The notes beneath the pieces are model-generated. The model made no database searches and was not told the origin of the DNA. It saw nothing but the letters and a program-made list of their open reading frames with translations. A stretch of DNA of 64,000 nucleotides, from the NCBI GenBank assembly GCA_013374015.1, contig BLLL01000006.1, forward strand, positions 1 to 64,000. Direction: 5' to 3'. The DNA is from Candidatus Desulfovibrio kirbyi (GTDB lineage Bacteria; Desulfobacterota; Desulfovibrionia; Desulfovibrionales; Desulfovibrionaceae). This document shows, piece by piece, positions 33,438 to 42,929 of this stretch (positions are counted from its first letter, which is position 1; every line of letters begins with the position of its first letter). The position numbers were made by a program, and so were the translations under genes.

Positions 33438-36393
33438 ACGCGGCCAACCCTGAAATATCGTGCCCCTGGGCGCGTTTACGCAGCAAAGGCATCAAATCGT
33501 CCATCAGGGCAAGCTCCTTGTGCGTGCGTGCTTTCCAACTCAATTCCAAGGGAGCCAACAAGTCACTGAGTTGTTCTCCGTCAAAAATCATGCGCTGCAT
33601 GATGTGATCCACAAAGACTTGTAGCGCGGCGCTTTCCAGTCCGTATTTTGCGGCAATACCGTCCAACTCCTTGGCATTCTTCTCGATTTTGAATTGCTCA
33701 TAGCCCTGACGGATGGCTTTTTCGTTCAAGGCTTCACCTGTGTTCAGTATATTGATATAGGCGGCGATGTCCTCCCGTTCGTCCATAAACTTGGCATCGG
33801 ACTGAATCAAACCGATGATCTGCTCACGGGTCATCGTCTGCTTGCCCGGCGCTTGCTGGGTATAACGAGCTATAAGGTCCATAATGTAATCATAATCGAT
33901 CACTGCGGAAGCAAAAAGTACAAACTCGAAATCCAGTTGCTGCACTGCCAAGCAGGCCGAACCATCGTCTTTGTCCTGCTGGACCTTCAGGCGCTGGGCT
34001 GTTTCCAGATAAACGCCACGGAATGCTTGCAGCTGATCCGGTGGAATGATTTGTTTAATTGTCTCAGCGTAATCCGCCGTCAAATCGGTGTATTGATCAA
34101 GCTGGGTCTTGAGGCGTTGCACTTCTTTGAAAAGGTTGATGAACTGGCCGCGCGCTTCGTCGCCCTTGAGGTTAGGCACTTCCTCCGGGGCACAGGCCAG
34201 GCCCTGAGATTGCATGAAATAACACAGTTTTTTGATAGCTGTTTGCAATTTATTGATAACTTGCGGGGCGGCATCAACCAGCCAGATTTCCCTGGCGTGT
34301 TCGCCTTGTGCGCCAGAAAACATGGCAATAGCCTCATTGACCGCATCCTGCTGTTGGCGGAAGTCCATGATATTGCCATAGGGTTTGGTATCGTTCAGCA
34401 CTCGATTAGTACGTGAGAATGCCTGAATCAGCCCATGGTATTTGAGGTTCTTATCCACATACAAGGTGTTCAGAAATTTTGAATCGAAGCCGGTGAGCAG
34501 CATTTCCACCACGATGACAATATCGATCTTTTGCGTGTGCGGCAGATCCTGATTGGGATATTGCTGATCTTTAATGCGTTTTTGCACATCCTGATAGTAA
34601 AGGTCAAATTCGTAGATGCTGTGATTGGTGTTATAACTGGCGTTGTAATCATCAATAATAACTTTGAGCGCAGCCTTCTTTTCTTCAGGCGCTTCTGTGT
34701 TATCAGCCTTTTCCTGCGGCAGGTCTTCCTGAATTTGCTGTACGTCCCTGTTGCTTTCGGCGGGCGGTGAGAACACGCAGGCGATGTTCAGCAGTTGAAA
34801 ATCGCTGTTTGCTGCTCGTTTTTCCATTTGAACCGTTTTGAACAGCTCGTAATATTCAATAGCATTGTTGATGGAGGCAGTTGCCAGAATTCCATTGAAT
34901 TTACGGTTCGCGGTGGCGGCATCGTGTTTATCCAGCATGGCTTCAACAATGGCTTTTTTGGTCAGACTTTCCCCCAGCCTGAGCTTATGTGGGCCTTCAG
35001 GTTTATAATAATCGATATGAAAACGCAGAACGTTATTGTCCTCAATGGCGTTGGTTATAGTATAGGAGTGCAACAACCGCTGGAAAATGTCTTCCGTGGT
35101 TTTGCACGAGGCTTGCTGGCCTTCGATCTGCTGAGAATTGGCGTTTTCCGCAAAAATAGGCGTACCAGTGAAGCCAAAAAGCTGAGAATTGGGAAAAAAC
35201 TCCTTTATGGCTTTATGGTTCTCGCCGAATTGGGAGCGATGGCATTCATCGAAGATGAAAACCATGCGCTTATGGCGCAAGGGTTCCAGCCGTTTTTTAT
35301 AATTACGCTTATTGCTGTCATCCAACGCCAAGCCGAGTTTCTGGATGGTGGAGACAATTACCTTGTCAGCGTAATCGGTTGAAAGCAGTCGTTGTACTAA
35401 GGTTTCGGTATTGGTATTCTCTTCGACGCAACCTTCCTGAAAGCGGTTGAATTCTTCCCGCGTCTGGCGGTCGAGATCCTTACGATCCACTATGAACAGG
35501 CATTTTTCAATGTCCGGGTTATCCTTGAGCAAGGTGGATGCCTTAAACGATGTGAGGGTTTTGCCACTGCCGGTAGTGTGCCAGATATAGCCGTTGCCGC
35601 AGTTTTGATGGATGCAGTCCATAATGGCCTTAACCGCATAAATTTGATACGGGCGCATCACCATCAGCTTTTGTTCGCTGGCCACCAGCACCATATAGCG
35701 ACTGATCATCTGGCCCAGTGTGCATTTGACCAAAAACTTTTCGGCGAAGTTGTCCAGATGGATAATTTTCTTGTTGTCTTCCCCTGCAAACTGGTACAAC
35801 GGCAGAAAGCGCTCGTCAGCGTTAAAGCTGAAATGACGGTTGTTATTGTTGGCGAAGTACCAGGTATCACTGTGATTGCTGACGATGAAAAGTTGAAGAA
35901 AACACAGGAGAGTTTTGCCATAGCCGTTGCCGGGATCATTTTTGTAATCAATGATTTGCTGCATGGCCCGGCGCGGACTGAGGGGCAAAGCCTTCAGTTC
36001 AATCTGCACCACGGGCACGCCGTTGATGAGCAGGATCACATCGTACCGATGGTGACTGTTGTCAGTATTAATACGCAGTTGGTTGACCACTTCAAACCTG
36101 TTCTTGCACCAGTCCTTGATGTTGACTAAGGTGTAAAACAGCGGCGTGCCATCGTCTCGCTCGAAGCTCTGACGTTCTCGCAAGATGCGGGCTGCGGCAA
36201 AAACATCCGGGGTGATAATTTGTTCCAGCAATCTTGGAAACTCATTAGGCGTCAGCGTAACACGGTTAAGAGTTTCGAATTTCTCACGGAAATTTTTTTC
36301 CAATGCGGTCCGGTCACGGATATCCGGTCTATAGCTGTATTTAAGTTCGGACAGCTTTTTGACCAAATCTTGTTCGATTTCTTGTTCTTTCAT
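33427..36393 (-). CDS. hsdR: Type I restriction subunit HsdR
   Basis: HsdR is the ATP-driven translocase and nuclease of type I systems. From ATG 36393 the 988-residue protein begins MKEQEIEQDLVKKL. The nuclease site is RYDVILL...VVQIELK (Asp118, Glu132, Lys134), Walker A is TTGSGKTL near 273-280, FDECHRSQFG is the DEAH-type box, FGFTGTPIF and LLTGFDSKFLNTLYVDK are later helicase motifs, and the C-terminus is helical. A TTG 51 bases upstream is in frame but outside the family start. The frame is intact, so restriction could be active with HsdM/HsdS. Confidence 0.94.
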   Translation of the reverse strand: MKEQEIEQDLVKKLSELKYSYRPDIRDRTALEKNFREKFETLNRVTLTPNEFPRLLEQIITPDVFAAARILRERQSFERDDGTPLFYTLVNIKDWCKNRFEVVNQLRINTDNSHHRYDVILLINGVPVVQIELKALPLSPRRAMQQIIDYKNDPGNGYGKTLLCFLQLFIVSNHSDTWYFANNNNRHFSFNADERFLPLYQFAGEDNKKIIHLDNFAEKFLVKCTLGQMISRYMVLVASEQKLMVMRPYQIYAVKAIMDCIHQNCGNGYIWHTTGSGKTLTSFKASTLLKDNPDIEKCLFIVDRKDLDRQTREEFNRFQEGCVEENTNTETLVQRLLSTDYADKVIVSTIQKLGLALDDSNKRNYKKRLEPLRHKRMVFIFDECHRSQFGENHKAIKEFFPNSQLFGFTGTPIFAENANSQQIEGQQASCKTTEDIFQRLLHSYTITNAIEDNNVLRFHIDYYKPEGPHKLRLGESLTKKAIVEAMLDKHDAATANRKFNGILATASINNAIEYYELFKTVQMEKRAANSDFQLLNIACVFSPPAESNRDVQQIQEDLPQEKADNTEAPEEKKAALKVIIDDYNASYNTNHSIYEFDLYYQDVQKRIKDQQYPNQDLPHTQKIDIVIVVEMLLTGFDSKFLNTLYVDKNLKYHGLIQAFSRTNRVLNDTKPYGNIMDFRQQQDAVNEAIAMFSGAQGEHAREIWLVDAAPQVINKLQTAIKKLCYFMQSQGLACAPEEVPNLKGDEARGQFINLFKEVQRLKTQLDQYTDLTADYAETIKQIIPPDQLQAFRGVYLETAQRLKVQQDKDDGSACLAVQQLDFEFVLFASAVIDYDYIMDLIARYTQQAPGKQTMTREQIIGLIQSDAKFMDEREDIAAYINILNTGEALNEKAIRQGYEQFKIEKNAKELDGIAAKYGLESAALQVFVDHIMQRMIFDGEQLSDLLAPLELSWKARTHKELALMDDLMPLLRKRAQGHDISGLAAYEQ

Positions 36394-36424
36394 GAGCTGT
36401 TTGATCCCGCTGTGAGCGAAAAAT

Positions 36425-36770
36425 TTATACGGGTTCAGACGCAATCAGATAATGCTGCCTGTGGTAGGCAGACATCCAAGTCGACCCCGTAACTTTTTCT
36501 GAGAATGCCACAGCTTGCTTTGTAAGGCAATCTATAAAATCGTGAGGGACAATTTTGGGAAACACATTATAGATGTCGGTTGCTCGCCTGTAGCTCCGGC
36601 TGTTGTTCTTCCTGCCGTTGTCTGTCCAATTCTTCCTTTTCTCGCTGTGCTTCCCGACTGGCCGCTCTTTGCGACAGTTTGACATCTCCTTCTATGTCGA
36701 AAGCACGGGCTGTGGCCCGTTTCGCCCTTGCCGCCGCACACGGCACGGCGTACACTCGCAGCATAGACAT
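36425..36770 (-). pseudogene. Broken hypothetical gene divergent from priA
   Basis: Two reverse-strand frames look like parts of one protein. From 36770: MSMLRVYAVPCAAARAKRAT, then a charged Gln/Glu/Arg-rich stretch ending at 36567. In the next frame: ATDIYNVFPKIVPHDFIDCL continuing to IASEPV and a stop at 36425. A single base change near 36600 would join them into about 115 residues. The start overlaps that of priA, which is odd. No family recognised; part of this could be chance. Confidence 0.3.
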
Positions 36771-39090
36771 GTACGCCACCATTTCTCTGCTCGCCCCGCC
36801 CTATGCGGACTTGAGCTACGCGCTCCCGCCGGAGTTTCCCGCCGCGTTCTGGCAGCCTGGCCTGCGCGTTGCCGTGCCGCTCGGCGCGGGAGCGCCGCGC
36901 GCGGGCATTGTCACAGCCTCCGCAACGCCGTCGGGGGATATCGTCTGCAAACCCGTTGCCTGGCCTCTGGAAAGTACCCCACTACTACCCGAGGATATGC
37001 TCGCGCTGGCGCGGGACATGGCGCGCCGCCAGGGAGTCACAATCGGGCATATTCTTGGGCATATTCTGCCCCAGGGCCTACGCGGTGCGCGGGTGCGCAT
37101 GCTTGTGCCCGGACGGACGAATCCGCTGTCCTTGCGGCAAATTCTGGAGTGCGCGGAACGCGACGGCCTAGCAAAAGCCCTCCTGTCCGGAGCGGCCAAA
37201 CTGCTGGCCCCGGGCGTTGACGCCGCCGAGGCGGCTTTTTGCCGTCTGCGCGTTGACCCGCCCTGGCCGGTGCGCCCTGCCGCCAGACGCCAGATCGCCC
37301 TGCTGGAATTCCTTTACGAGCACGGCCTTGTGAGCCGCCAGCGCGTACAGCAGGCGCTGGGCGCCGGCATCGCTCCAGCCCTGCGCGCGCTGCGCGCCGC
37401 CGGCCTGATTGACATCGTCTGTCAGGAAAACGAAGGCGGCGACCCACTGATCCTGCCGCCGCCGCCTTTGCCGTTCACGCTCAACGACGACCAGTCCAAA
37501 GCGCTGCAAGAGCTTCTCGTGGCCCTGAAGGCCGCGCGGGAAACATCCGTCCACGAATCCCGCCTGCTCTTCGGCGTTACCGGCAGCGGCAAGACCGCCG
37601 TGTATCTGGAACTGGCAAAACACTGCCTGGCTGACGACAAAAGCCTGCTGTTGCTCGCCCCGGAGGTGGCGCTTGCCCACAAGCTGCGACGCGACGCGGA
37701 CGCCGCCCTGCCGGACGCACCGATTTTTTTCTACCACGGCTATCAGACGCCCGCACGACGCGAGGCCACATTCCGTGCCCTGGCCGCACGGCGCGAGCCT
37801 TGCCTTGTGGTAGGGACGCGCTCGGCGCTTTTTTTGCCCATACCGCGTCTTGGCTGCATTGTTATGGATGAGGAGCACGACACCTCCTTCAAACAGGACG
37901 AAACCCTGCCCTACCAGGCCAAGGAAGTGGCCTGGCGCCGCGTTGCCCAGACAGGGGGGCTGCTCCTCCTCGGTTCCGCCACGCCGGACATAAAAACTTT
38001 TTACGCTGCGGAAAACGGCAGCCTGCCCCTGTTGAGCCTGCCCGGGCGCGTGGGCGGCCGTCCCTTGCCCTCTGTGGAACTGGTGAACATCCACGCTGCC
38101 GACACACTACTGGCGCCGCAAAGCGAAGCCGCGCTGCGCGAAACTCTGGGCAGAGGAGAACAGGCCGTTGTCCTGCTGAACAGACGCGGCTATGCTCCGG
38201 TGATATACTGTCTGGACTGCAAGGCAACAATGCGCTGTCCCCACTGCGAGATCGGCCTTACCTACCACAAGGGCAGGGAAAAACTGCTCTGCCACTACTG
38301 CGGGCATGCAGTCCCCTTTCCCTCCCCCTGTCCGCAGTGCGGAGGAATGAACTTTCTGCCGCTGGGGGAAGGCACGGAACGGCTGACAGAACAGCTCAGT
38401 CTTCTGGCCGGTCAGCCGATTCTGCGCCTTGACAGGGACAGCGCCCGCCGCGCCGGACGCATGGAGGAAATTCTTGCCGCTTTTGCGCGGCAGCAGTCCC
38501 CCATTCTGGTCGGCACGCAAATGCTCTCCAAGGGACACCATTTCCCACAGGTAACGCTTGTTGTGGCGGCTGACGGCGACTTGGGGCTTAATCTTCCGGA
38601 CTACCGGGCCGCGGAGCGAACCTTCCAGCTGCTTGTGCAGTCCGCCGGCCGCGCCGGACGGGGCGACAAGCCCGGGCGAATCCTCATACAGACCCGCGAC
38701 ACCGGCCACTATTGCTGGCGCTACATCCAGTCCGGCGACTATGCGGGATTTTACGCCGAAGAACTCCAGCGCAGGCGCAGGCGCAGCTACCCGCCCTTTG
38801 TGCGCCTCGCCCTGCTGCGCCTGTCCTTTGCGCTTGACGACTCCAAAGGTCCTTCCGAACTCGCCGCCTTTGCCGAGGCAGCGCGCGCGCGCGCCAACTT
38901 GTTAAACGTACGGATGCTTGGCCCGGCAGCGGCGCCGCTGTCCGTAATTCGCGGCAGACGGCGTTTTCACTGCCTTTTCAAAGCCAATGACTGGCAAAGC
39001 ATCCGCAAACTGTATTTCTCGGCCAAAGCGGACACGGCACCGCGCGCGCTACGGCTCTTCCTTGACCTTGATCCCGTCAACATGATGTAA
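36769..39090 (+). CDS. priA: Primosomal protein N' (replication restart helicase PriA)
   Basis: PriA recognises stalled forks and reloads the replicative helicase. The 773-residue protein has an N-terminal 3'-DNA-binding domain (YADLSYALPPEF), Walker A GVTGSGKTAVYLELA near 265, DEEHD box (IVMDEEHDTSFKQ), zinc cysteines CLDCKATMRCPHCEIG...CHYCGH...CPQCGG near 485-525, and helicase motifs GTQMLSKGHHFP and QSAGRAGRGDKPG. ATG 36769 is where the family begins; the 63-codon upstream extension is not PriA. The GC-rich codons contrast with the hsd islet just upstream. Confidence 0.95.
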   Translation: MYATISLLAPPYADLSYALPPEFPAAFWQPGLRVAVPLGAGAPRAGIVTASATPSGDIVCKPVAWPLESTPLLPEDMLALARDMARRQGVTIGHILGHILPQGLRGARVRMLVPGRTNPLSLRQILECAERDGLAKALLSGAAKLLAPGVDAAEAAFCRLRVDPPWPVRPAARRQIALLEFLYEHGLVSRQRVQQALGAGIAPALRALRAAGLIDIVCQENEGGDPLILPPPPLPFTLNDDQSKALQELLVALKAARETSVHESRLLFGVTGSGKTAVYLELAKHCLADDKSLLLLAPEVALAHKLRRDADAALPDAPIFFYHGYQTPARREATFRALAARREPCLVVGTRSALFLPIPRLGCIVMDEEHDTSFKQDETLPYQAKEVAWRRVAQTGGLLLLGSATPDIKTFYAAENGSLPLLSLPGRVGGRPLPSVELVNIHAADTLLAPQSEAALRETLGRGEQAVVLLNRRGYAPVIYCLDCKATMRCPHCEIGLTYHKGREKLLCHYCGHAVPFPSPCPQCGGMNFLPLGEGTERLTEQLSLLAGQPILRLDRDSARRAGRMEEILAAFARQQSPILVGTQMLSKGHHFPQVTLVVAADGDLGLNLPDYRAAERTFQLLVQSAGRAGRGDKPGRILIQTRDTGHYCWRYIQSGDYAGFYAEELQRRRRRSYPPFVRLALLRLSFALDDSKGPSELAAFAEAARARANLLNVRMLGPAAAPLSVIRGRRRFHCLFKANDWQSIRKLYFSAKADTAPRALRLFLDLDPVNMM

Positions 39091-39120
39091 TTTCAGAGTA
39101 AAAAATATCACACTTCTTTT

Positions 39121-39136
39121 TGGCGCGATATTTGCA
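39121..39136 (+). promoter_or_regulatory. Sigma-54 (-24/-12) promoter upstream of the outer-membrane protein
   Basis: TGGCGCGATATTTGCA fits TGGCAC-N5-TTGCA with one difference (G for A), with GG and GC ten bases apart. The predicted start is about 39147, leaving a leader of about 107 bases before the ATG at 39254. Confidence 0.6.
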
Positions 39137-39253
39137 TACTCTCTCCGGTACAGAAATACTGCACAGTTTTTAAATAATCTATTGACATTTTCTAAAAATA
39201 CGGAAATACTAAAAAACCCTTCACTAAGGAAGGAAAAATTCAGGAGGACTGTT

Positions 39254-39931
39254 ATGAAACGAGCTCTCGCTATTGTTGTCTTTATTGCCGGCCTTGCCGC
39301 GCCCGCCCTGTCGGCGGCCGAAGGCACGGGCATGTATCTGGCCCCAAAATTTCTGGTGAGCATTCAGGACAGCGGGCGCATCCACCGATCCGCCGCCCTG
39401 GCCGGTTCGGGCGTCAGCGATTACAGCCAGTTTACCTTGGGCGGCGCGCTGGCCGCGGGCTATGATTTCTGGCCCCAGCACATGCTGCCGATCCGCGCGG
39501 AAATTGAATTGGCCCTGCGCGGCGACAGTGAAAAAAAATGGAATGACGACGGCAGGAATCTGAACAAGGTTAATGCGATATGGAACAATTCCACCCTGTT
39601 TGCCAATCTGTTCTGGGACTTCCGTAACGACACGCTCTTTACGCCCTATGTCGGTGCCGGCCTCGGCGTGGCCTTCAAGTACGCGGGATTTGACTATACC
39701 ACCGCCGGCGGCGACAAATTCACGGTGGATGACCGCTTCAACAGCTTTGCCTGGAACGTGGGGGCCGGCGTGGCCTATTCCTTTGCCGAACAGCTTACCG
39801 TTGACGCCGGATACCGCTTTGTGAGTCTTGGCAACGATTCGCTGACAACCCACTACGGCGGACAAAAGTACGAAGTCAGCAGCAGCCCCTACAACAACGA
39901 ATTTACGCTCGGGCTGCGCTTCTCCTTCTAG
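39254..39931 (+). CDS. Outer-membrane beta-barrel protein (Opa/OmpX-like)
   Basis: The 225-residue product has a Sec signal peptide (MKRALAIVVFIAGLAAPALS, cleavage near AEG) and alternating amphipathic strands ending in the aromatic C-terminus GLRFSF typical of BamA-inserted barrels. YVGAGLGVAFKYAGFDYTTA and WNVGAGVAYSFAEQLTVDAG are strand pairs typical of small surface barrels (8 strands expected). AGGAGGA precedes the ATG. A sigma-54 promoter lies upstream and a hairpin downstream, so it forms its own unit, possibly controlled by nutrient or two-component signals. Confidence 0.87.
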   Translation: MKRALAIVVFIAGLAAPALSAAEGTGMYLAPKFLVSIQDSGRIHRSAALAGSGVSDYSQFTLGGALAAGYDFWPQHMLPIRAEIELALRGDSEKKWNDDGRNLNKVNAIWNNSTLFANLFWDFRNDTLFTPYVGAGLGVAFKYAGFDYTTAGGDKFTVDDRFNSFAWNVGAGVAYSFAEQLTVDAGYRFVSLGNDSLTTHYGGQKYEVSSSPYNNEFTLGLRFSF

Positions 39932-40044
39932 GCAGGCGGAGGATTTAAGGCTTGGCGCGGCGCTTTGAAAATATTCTCACGTGTGGCGCATACGGAGCAG
40001 ACTGTCGCTGATTTTTTGCCTCAAATCTTGCAGCGGCAGAAGTA

Positions 40045-40077
40045 GGCGGGATACACGCAAATAGCGTCTATCCCGCC
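40045..40077 (+). terminator. Hairpin terminator
   Basis: Perfect nine-pair stem GGCGGGATA/TATCCCGCC with a 15-base loop, then GATTTTATT. It lies between the outer-membrane gene and the convergent dehydrogenase gene and could serve both. Confidence 0.55.
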
Positions 40078-40175
40078 GATTTTATTCGCGACAATATTTT
40101 CCATTCAGACAAACTGCATTGAAAGCGCCTGGAAAAACTCCTATCAAAAAACTGAAAACCGGAGAGAGGGCATCG

Positions 40176-41099
40176 CTACAAATTCAGGTCGCGCAGCAGA
40201 TTGTCCACGGCCATGCGTCCCATCGCTTCTGTCGCGCCAAGGGTGGAAGAAGCGCAGTGCGACCCCATGACCACGGTTTCCAGGCCGCGCCAGGCGGCCT
40301 CTGTCGGCGGCTCCTCCTCAAAAACGTCCAGTCCCGCGCCGTAGATACGCCCCCCCCGCAGCGCGGCAAGCAGAGCGCCCTCGTCAATCAGCCCGCCCCG
40401 CGCCGTATTGATCACAATAGCCGATGTTTTCATTACGGACAGACGCTTGGCGTTGATCATGGCCCTGGTGTCCTCCGTCAATTCCGTGTGCAGGGTAATA
40501 ATATCCGCCTCGCGGCACAGCGTTTCAATATCAACACGCTCTATGCCCATTGTTTCCGCATACGGATCGTCCCAGACAATGTCGCTCGCCAGAATGCGCA
40601 TGTCAAAACCGCGCGCCCGTCTGACCACGCATTTGCCCACAGCCCCAAGCCCCACAATGCCCAGCGTTTTGCCGTAAACATCAGCACCGGTGATTTTGCC
40701 CCAGTCCCCTGCCCGGCAACGGCGGTCAATCGCCGCCATCTTGCGCGCCACCGCCAGAATGAGGGCAAAGGCATAGTCCGCCACCGCATTGCTGTTTGCG
40801 CCTGTCGTGCGCGACACGGCAATGCCGCGCTGTTTGCAGCGGTTCAAATCAATATTGTCCAGCCCCACGCCGTATTTCGCAATGGCGCGCAAACGCGGTG
40901 CGGCCGCCAGCACTTCGGCGTTCATGGGATCAACGCCAAGGATGACGCCCTCGCAGCCGGCAAGCATCTCCCGCATCTGATCCGCAGAAAGGATACCGCC
41001 CGTGTTGTTGCGCGCCACCGTAAGCCCTGCATCGCGCAGTCTGTCAAAAAGTTCCGGATTCGTTTTGCCGAAAGAGCGCGGAGTAACGAGTATGTTCAC
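40176..41099 (-). CDS. D-isomer 2-hydroxyacid dehydrogenase (phosphoglycerate dehydrogenase-like)
   Basis: The 307-residue protein has the catalytic and NAD domains of the SerA/GyaR family: KYGVGLDNIDLNRCKQRGIAV, the Rossmann GLGAVGKCVVRRA near 150, TARGGLIDEGALLAAL, GAGLDVFEEEPP and the catalytic His in VVMGSHCASSTLGA. It lacks a C-terminal ACT domain, so it is the short form. It may be the first enzyme of serine synthesis or act on another hydroxyacid. It lies 11 bases after the SLBB gene on the same strand. Confidence 0.87.
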   Translation of the reverse strand: MNILVTPRSFGKTNPELFDRLRDAGLTVARNNTGGILSADQMREMLAGCEGVILGVDPMNAEVLAAAPRLRAIAKYGVGLDNIDLNRCKQRGIAVSRTTGANSNAVADYAFALILAVARKMAAIDRRCRAGDWGKITGADVYGKTLGIVGLGAVGKCVVRRARGFDMRILASDIVWDDPYAETMGIERVDIETLCREADIITLHTELTEDTRAMINAKRLSVMKTSAIVINTARGGLIDEGALLAALRGGRIYGAGLDVFEEEPPTEAAWRGLETVVMGSHCASSTLGATEAMGRMAVDNLLRDLNL

Positions 41100-41110
41100 A
41101 AAATTTTCTC

Positions 41111-42412
41111 CTACAGTGAAGAAAGCCCCAGCACTGCGCGGGCGGAAATCGCCACCTGCATGAGCACCTGCGAAATGTCCTTGACTGTCTGCATGCTTTT
41201 GGACTGCGCTTTCGGCAGCACCAGTATCTGATCGCCGGCCATGATATCGCCGTCGTCACGCGAAACCATGCCGTTCTGGCGCATGATCAGCACAGTGTCC
41301 TTATCCGCCTTGGCGCTGTAGCCCCCGGCAGCTTTTATATAATCGCCCGCGGCTTTTTTTTTGTTCCAGAGCATGGCCTGCGGCGCCATAACTTCCCCGC
41401 TGACAAGAACCACGTCACTCTTTGCGGGAATGACAATGATATCGCCGTCTTCCAGGGTCAGGTCCCCGCCGTTGTCCAGCGCCACAACGCCTTCCGGATC
41501 AACATTTTTGGCACGTTCTACAAATCTGGAAACCATTTCCGCTTCCTTTGCGCGAATCTGGGCTTCTTCAGCGCTGGAGGAACCCGCCGTCATGACAGTT
41601 TCTTCCAGCCGGCGTAGCGAATCGGCAATGGCTTTTTTTTGTCTGACAGCCACACTCTTACGTTTTATATAAACGGCGTTGAGATTGGCCTGAGCAGGAT
41701 CAACAGCGATAAAATTCCGCACTTCCTTCAGGCGCGCGCCCTGTCGCACGGGAAAACGCGAAGCGCCGCGCACGGCGCCCTGCACCTCAATCATAATGGT
41801 GGCGGCGGGAGCGTCGGCCATAAACCGCACACTGTCGCCGTCTTCCAGGTTCAAACGACGCAGATCGCGCAAAGGCAGATACGTGCTGTAAGGAGCGTGG
41901 TTGCGCGTGCCGCTGATGCTCACATGCGAAGCGCGGCTTTCAGGCTCCGCCAAGTCAATAAGCGCCGCACCCGTTGCCTGCCCGGCGGGAAATTCAAAGT
42001 CGGCCTGCGTCCGAACAGCGCCTGTGGCCACAATCGCAGGCCCCCTAGCGTCCACAACAATTGTGTCGCCGTCGCGCACCTCCACCTGGGGCAGTTCCCC
42101 CCTGCGCACAAAAGGGTACAGATCAAAACCGGCAAGGGTCGCGCCATCGCGGAGCAGGCGAACGGATCTGTAACTGCCGCGCGCCGGATCAATGCCGCCC
42201 GCCCTGTCCAGATACGCCAGCACGGAATCATCGGTAGCGCCGCTGTACCGCCCGGGACTGAGCACGCTGCCGGTCACGATAACAGACACATCCCCCATGC
42301 TTTTGGCAAAATTGCCCTGAAAAAGATTGGCGCCGTAGGGCTGAATCGTATCCGCGGCACACGCGACCGACACAAGACAATACAGCACCGCACCACAAAG
42401 AATTCTGAACAT
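41111..42412 (-). CDS. SLBB-domain polysaccharide export-type periplasmic protein
   Basis: The 433-residue protein has a Sec signal peptide (MFRILCGAVLYCLVSVACAA) and several SLBB/beta-grasp repeats: VIVTGSVLSPGRYSG, VRDGDTIVVDARGPAIVATG, GDLTLEDGDIIVIPAKSDVV, LVSGEVMAPQAMLWNKKKAA and IMAGDQILVLPKAQSKS. This is the layout of Wza/BexD-like export proteins, though the Poly_export domain is not obvious. A coiled segment (~270-310) interrupts the repeats. It probably helps export of a surface polysaccharide, but no capsule genes lie nearby in the window. Confidence 0.8.
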   Translation of the reverse strand: MFRILCGAVLYCLVSVACAADTIQPYGANLFQGNFAKSMGDVSVIVTGSVLSPGRYSGATDDSVLAYLDRAGGIDPARGSYRSVRLLRDGATLAGFDLYPFVRRGELPQVEVRDGDTIVVDARGPAIVATGAVRTQADFEFPAGQATGAALIDLAEPESRASHVSISGTRNHAPYSTYLPLRDLRRLNLEDGDSVRFMADAPAATIMIEVQGAVRGASRFPVRQGARLKEVRNFIAVDPAQANLNAVYIKRKSVAVRQKKAIADSLRRLEETVMTAGSSSAEEAQIRAKEAEMVSRFVERAKNVDPEGVVALDNGGDLTLEDGDIIVIPAKSDVVLVSGEVMAPQAMLWNKKKAAGDYIKAAGGYSAKADKDTVLIMRQNGMVSRDDGDIMAGDQILVLPKAQSKSMQTVKDISQVLMQVAISARAVLGLSSL

Positions 42413-42500
42413 ATCCTTACACCGTCACAGATCAAAAGGGCCAACGCACGGTCTTTTGCATATCTATATTATTTTTATTGATATATTGTTACAACAACGC

Positions 42501-42851
42501 TTAGGGTTTTTCAATACCCTGCCCCCAGACGCGCGGCACCATCGCCCATTGCCCCGAGGCGTCGCGACAGACAACCACCACTTCAGCCTCCTTTGCTCCG
42601 ACGATCACGCTTGCGCGGCGGCACTCTTCACCGCTGGCGGAAGTAAAACTGTTTTCCATCACAACAGTGACGTTTTTGCCGAACGCGGGATCGTCTAGGC
42701 GCGTGGAATCACCTATCGCGGCGGACGCCATATAGCCTTCCACAGGGGCGCGCCGCGCCGGCGGCGCCGGCGGCGCCTCCGAAAGCATGCCGCAGGCCGA
42801 CGAAAACAGAAAACACGCAATCCCCAAAAAAAACATAAAAAATCTGCGCAT
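42501..42851 (-). CDS. Small lipoprotein
   Basis: From ATG 42851 the 116-residue product starts MRRFFMFFLGIACFLFSSAC with lipobox SSAC at Cys20. A Pro/Ala-rich linker (EAPPAPPARRAP) and a compact domain follow, with two cysteines in SGEECRRASVIVGAKEAEVV and VCRDASGQW that could form a disulfide. The domain resembles small outer-membrane surface-antigen-like modules, but I cannot assign a family. The 16 upstream codons in frame are discarded because the signal peptide starts at 42851. Confidence 0.72.
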   Translation of the reverse strand: MRRFFMFFLGIACFLFSSACGMLSEAPPAPPARRAPVEGYMASAAIGDSTRLDDPAFGKNVTVVMENSFTSASGEECRRASVIVGAKEAEVVVVCRDASGQWAMVPRVWGQGIEKP

Positions 42852-42929
42852 TGCATTCTCCAAAATACGGCAACAGGAACGGCATTTGAACCTTCGCACC
42901 GTTTCATCTTGCAGAGAAAGCGGCTTCTG

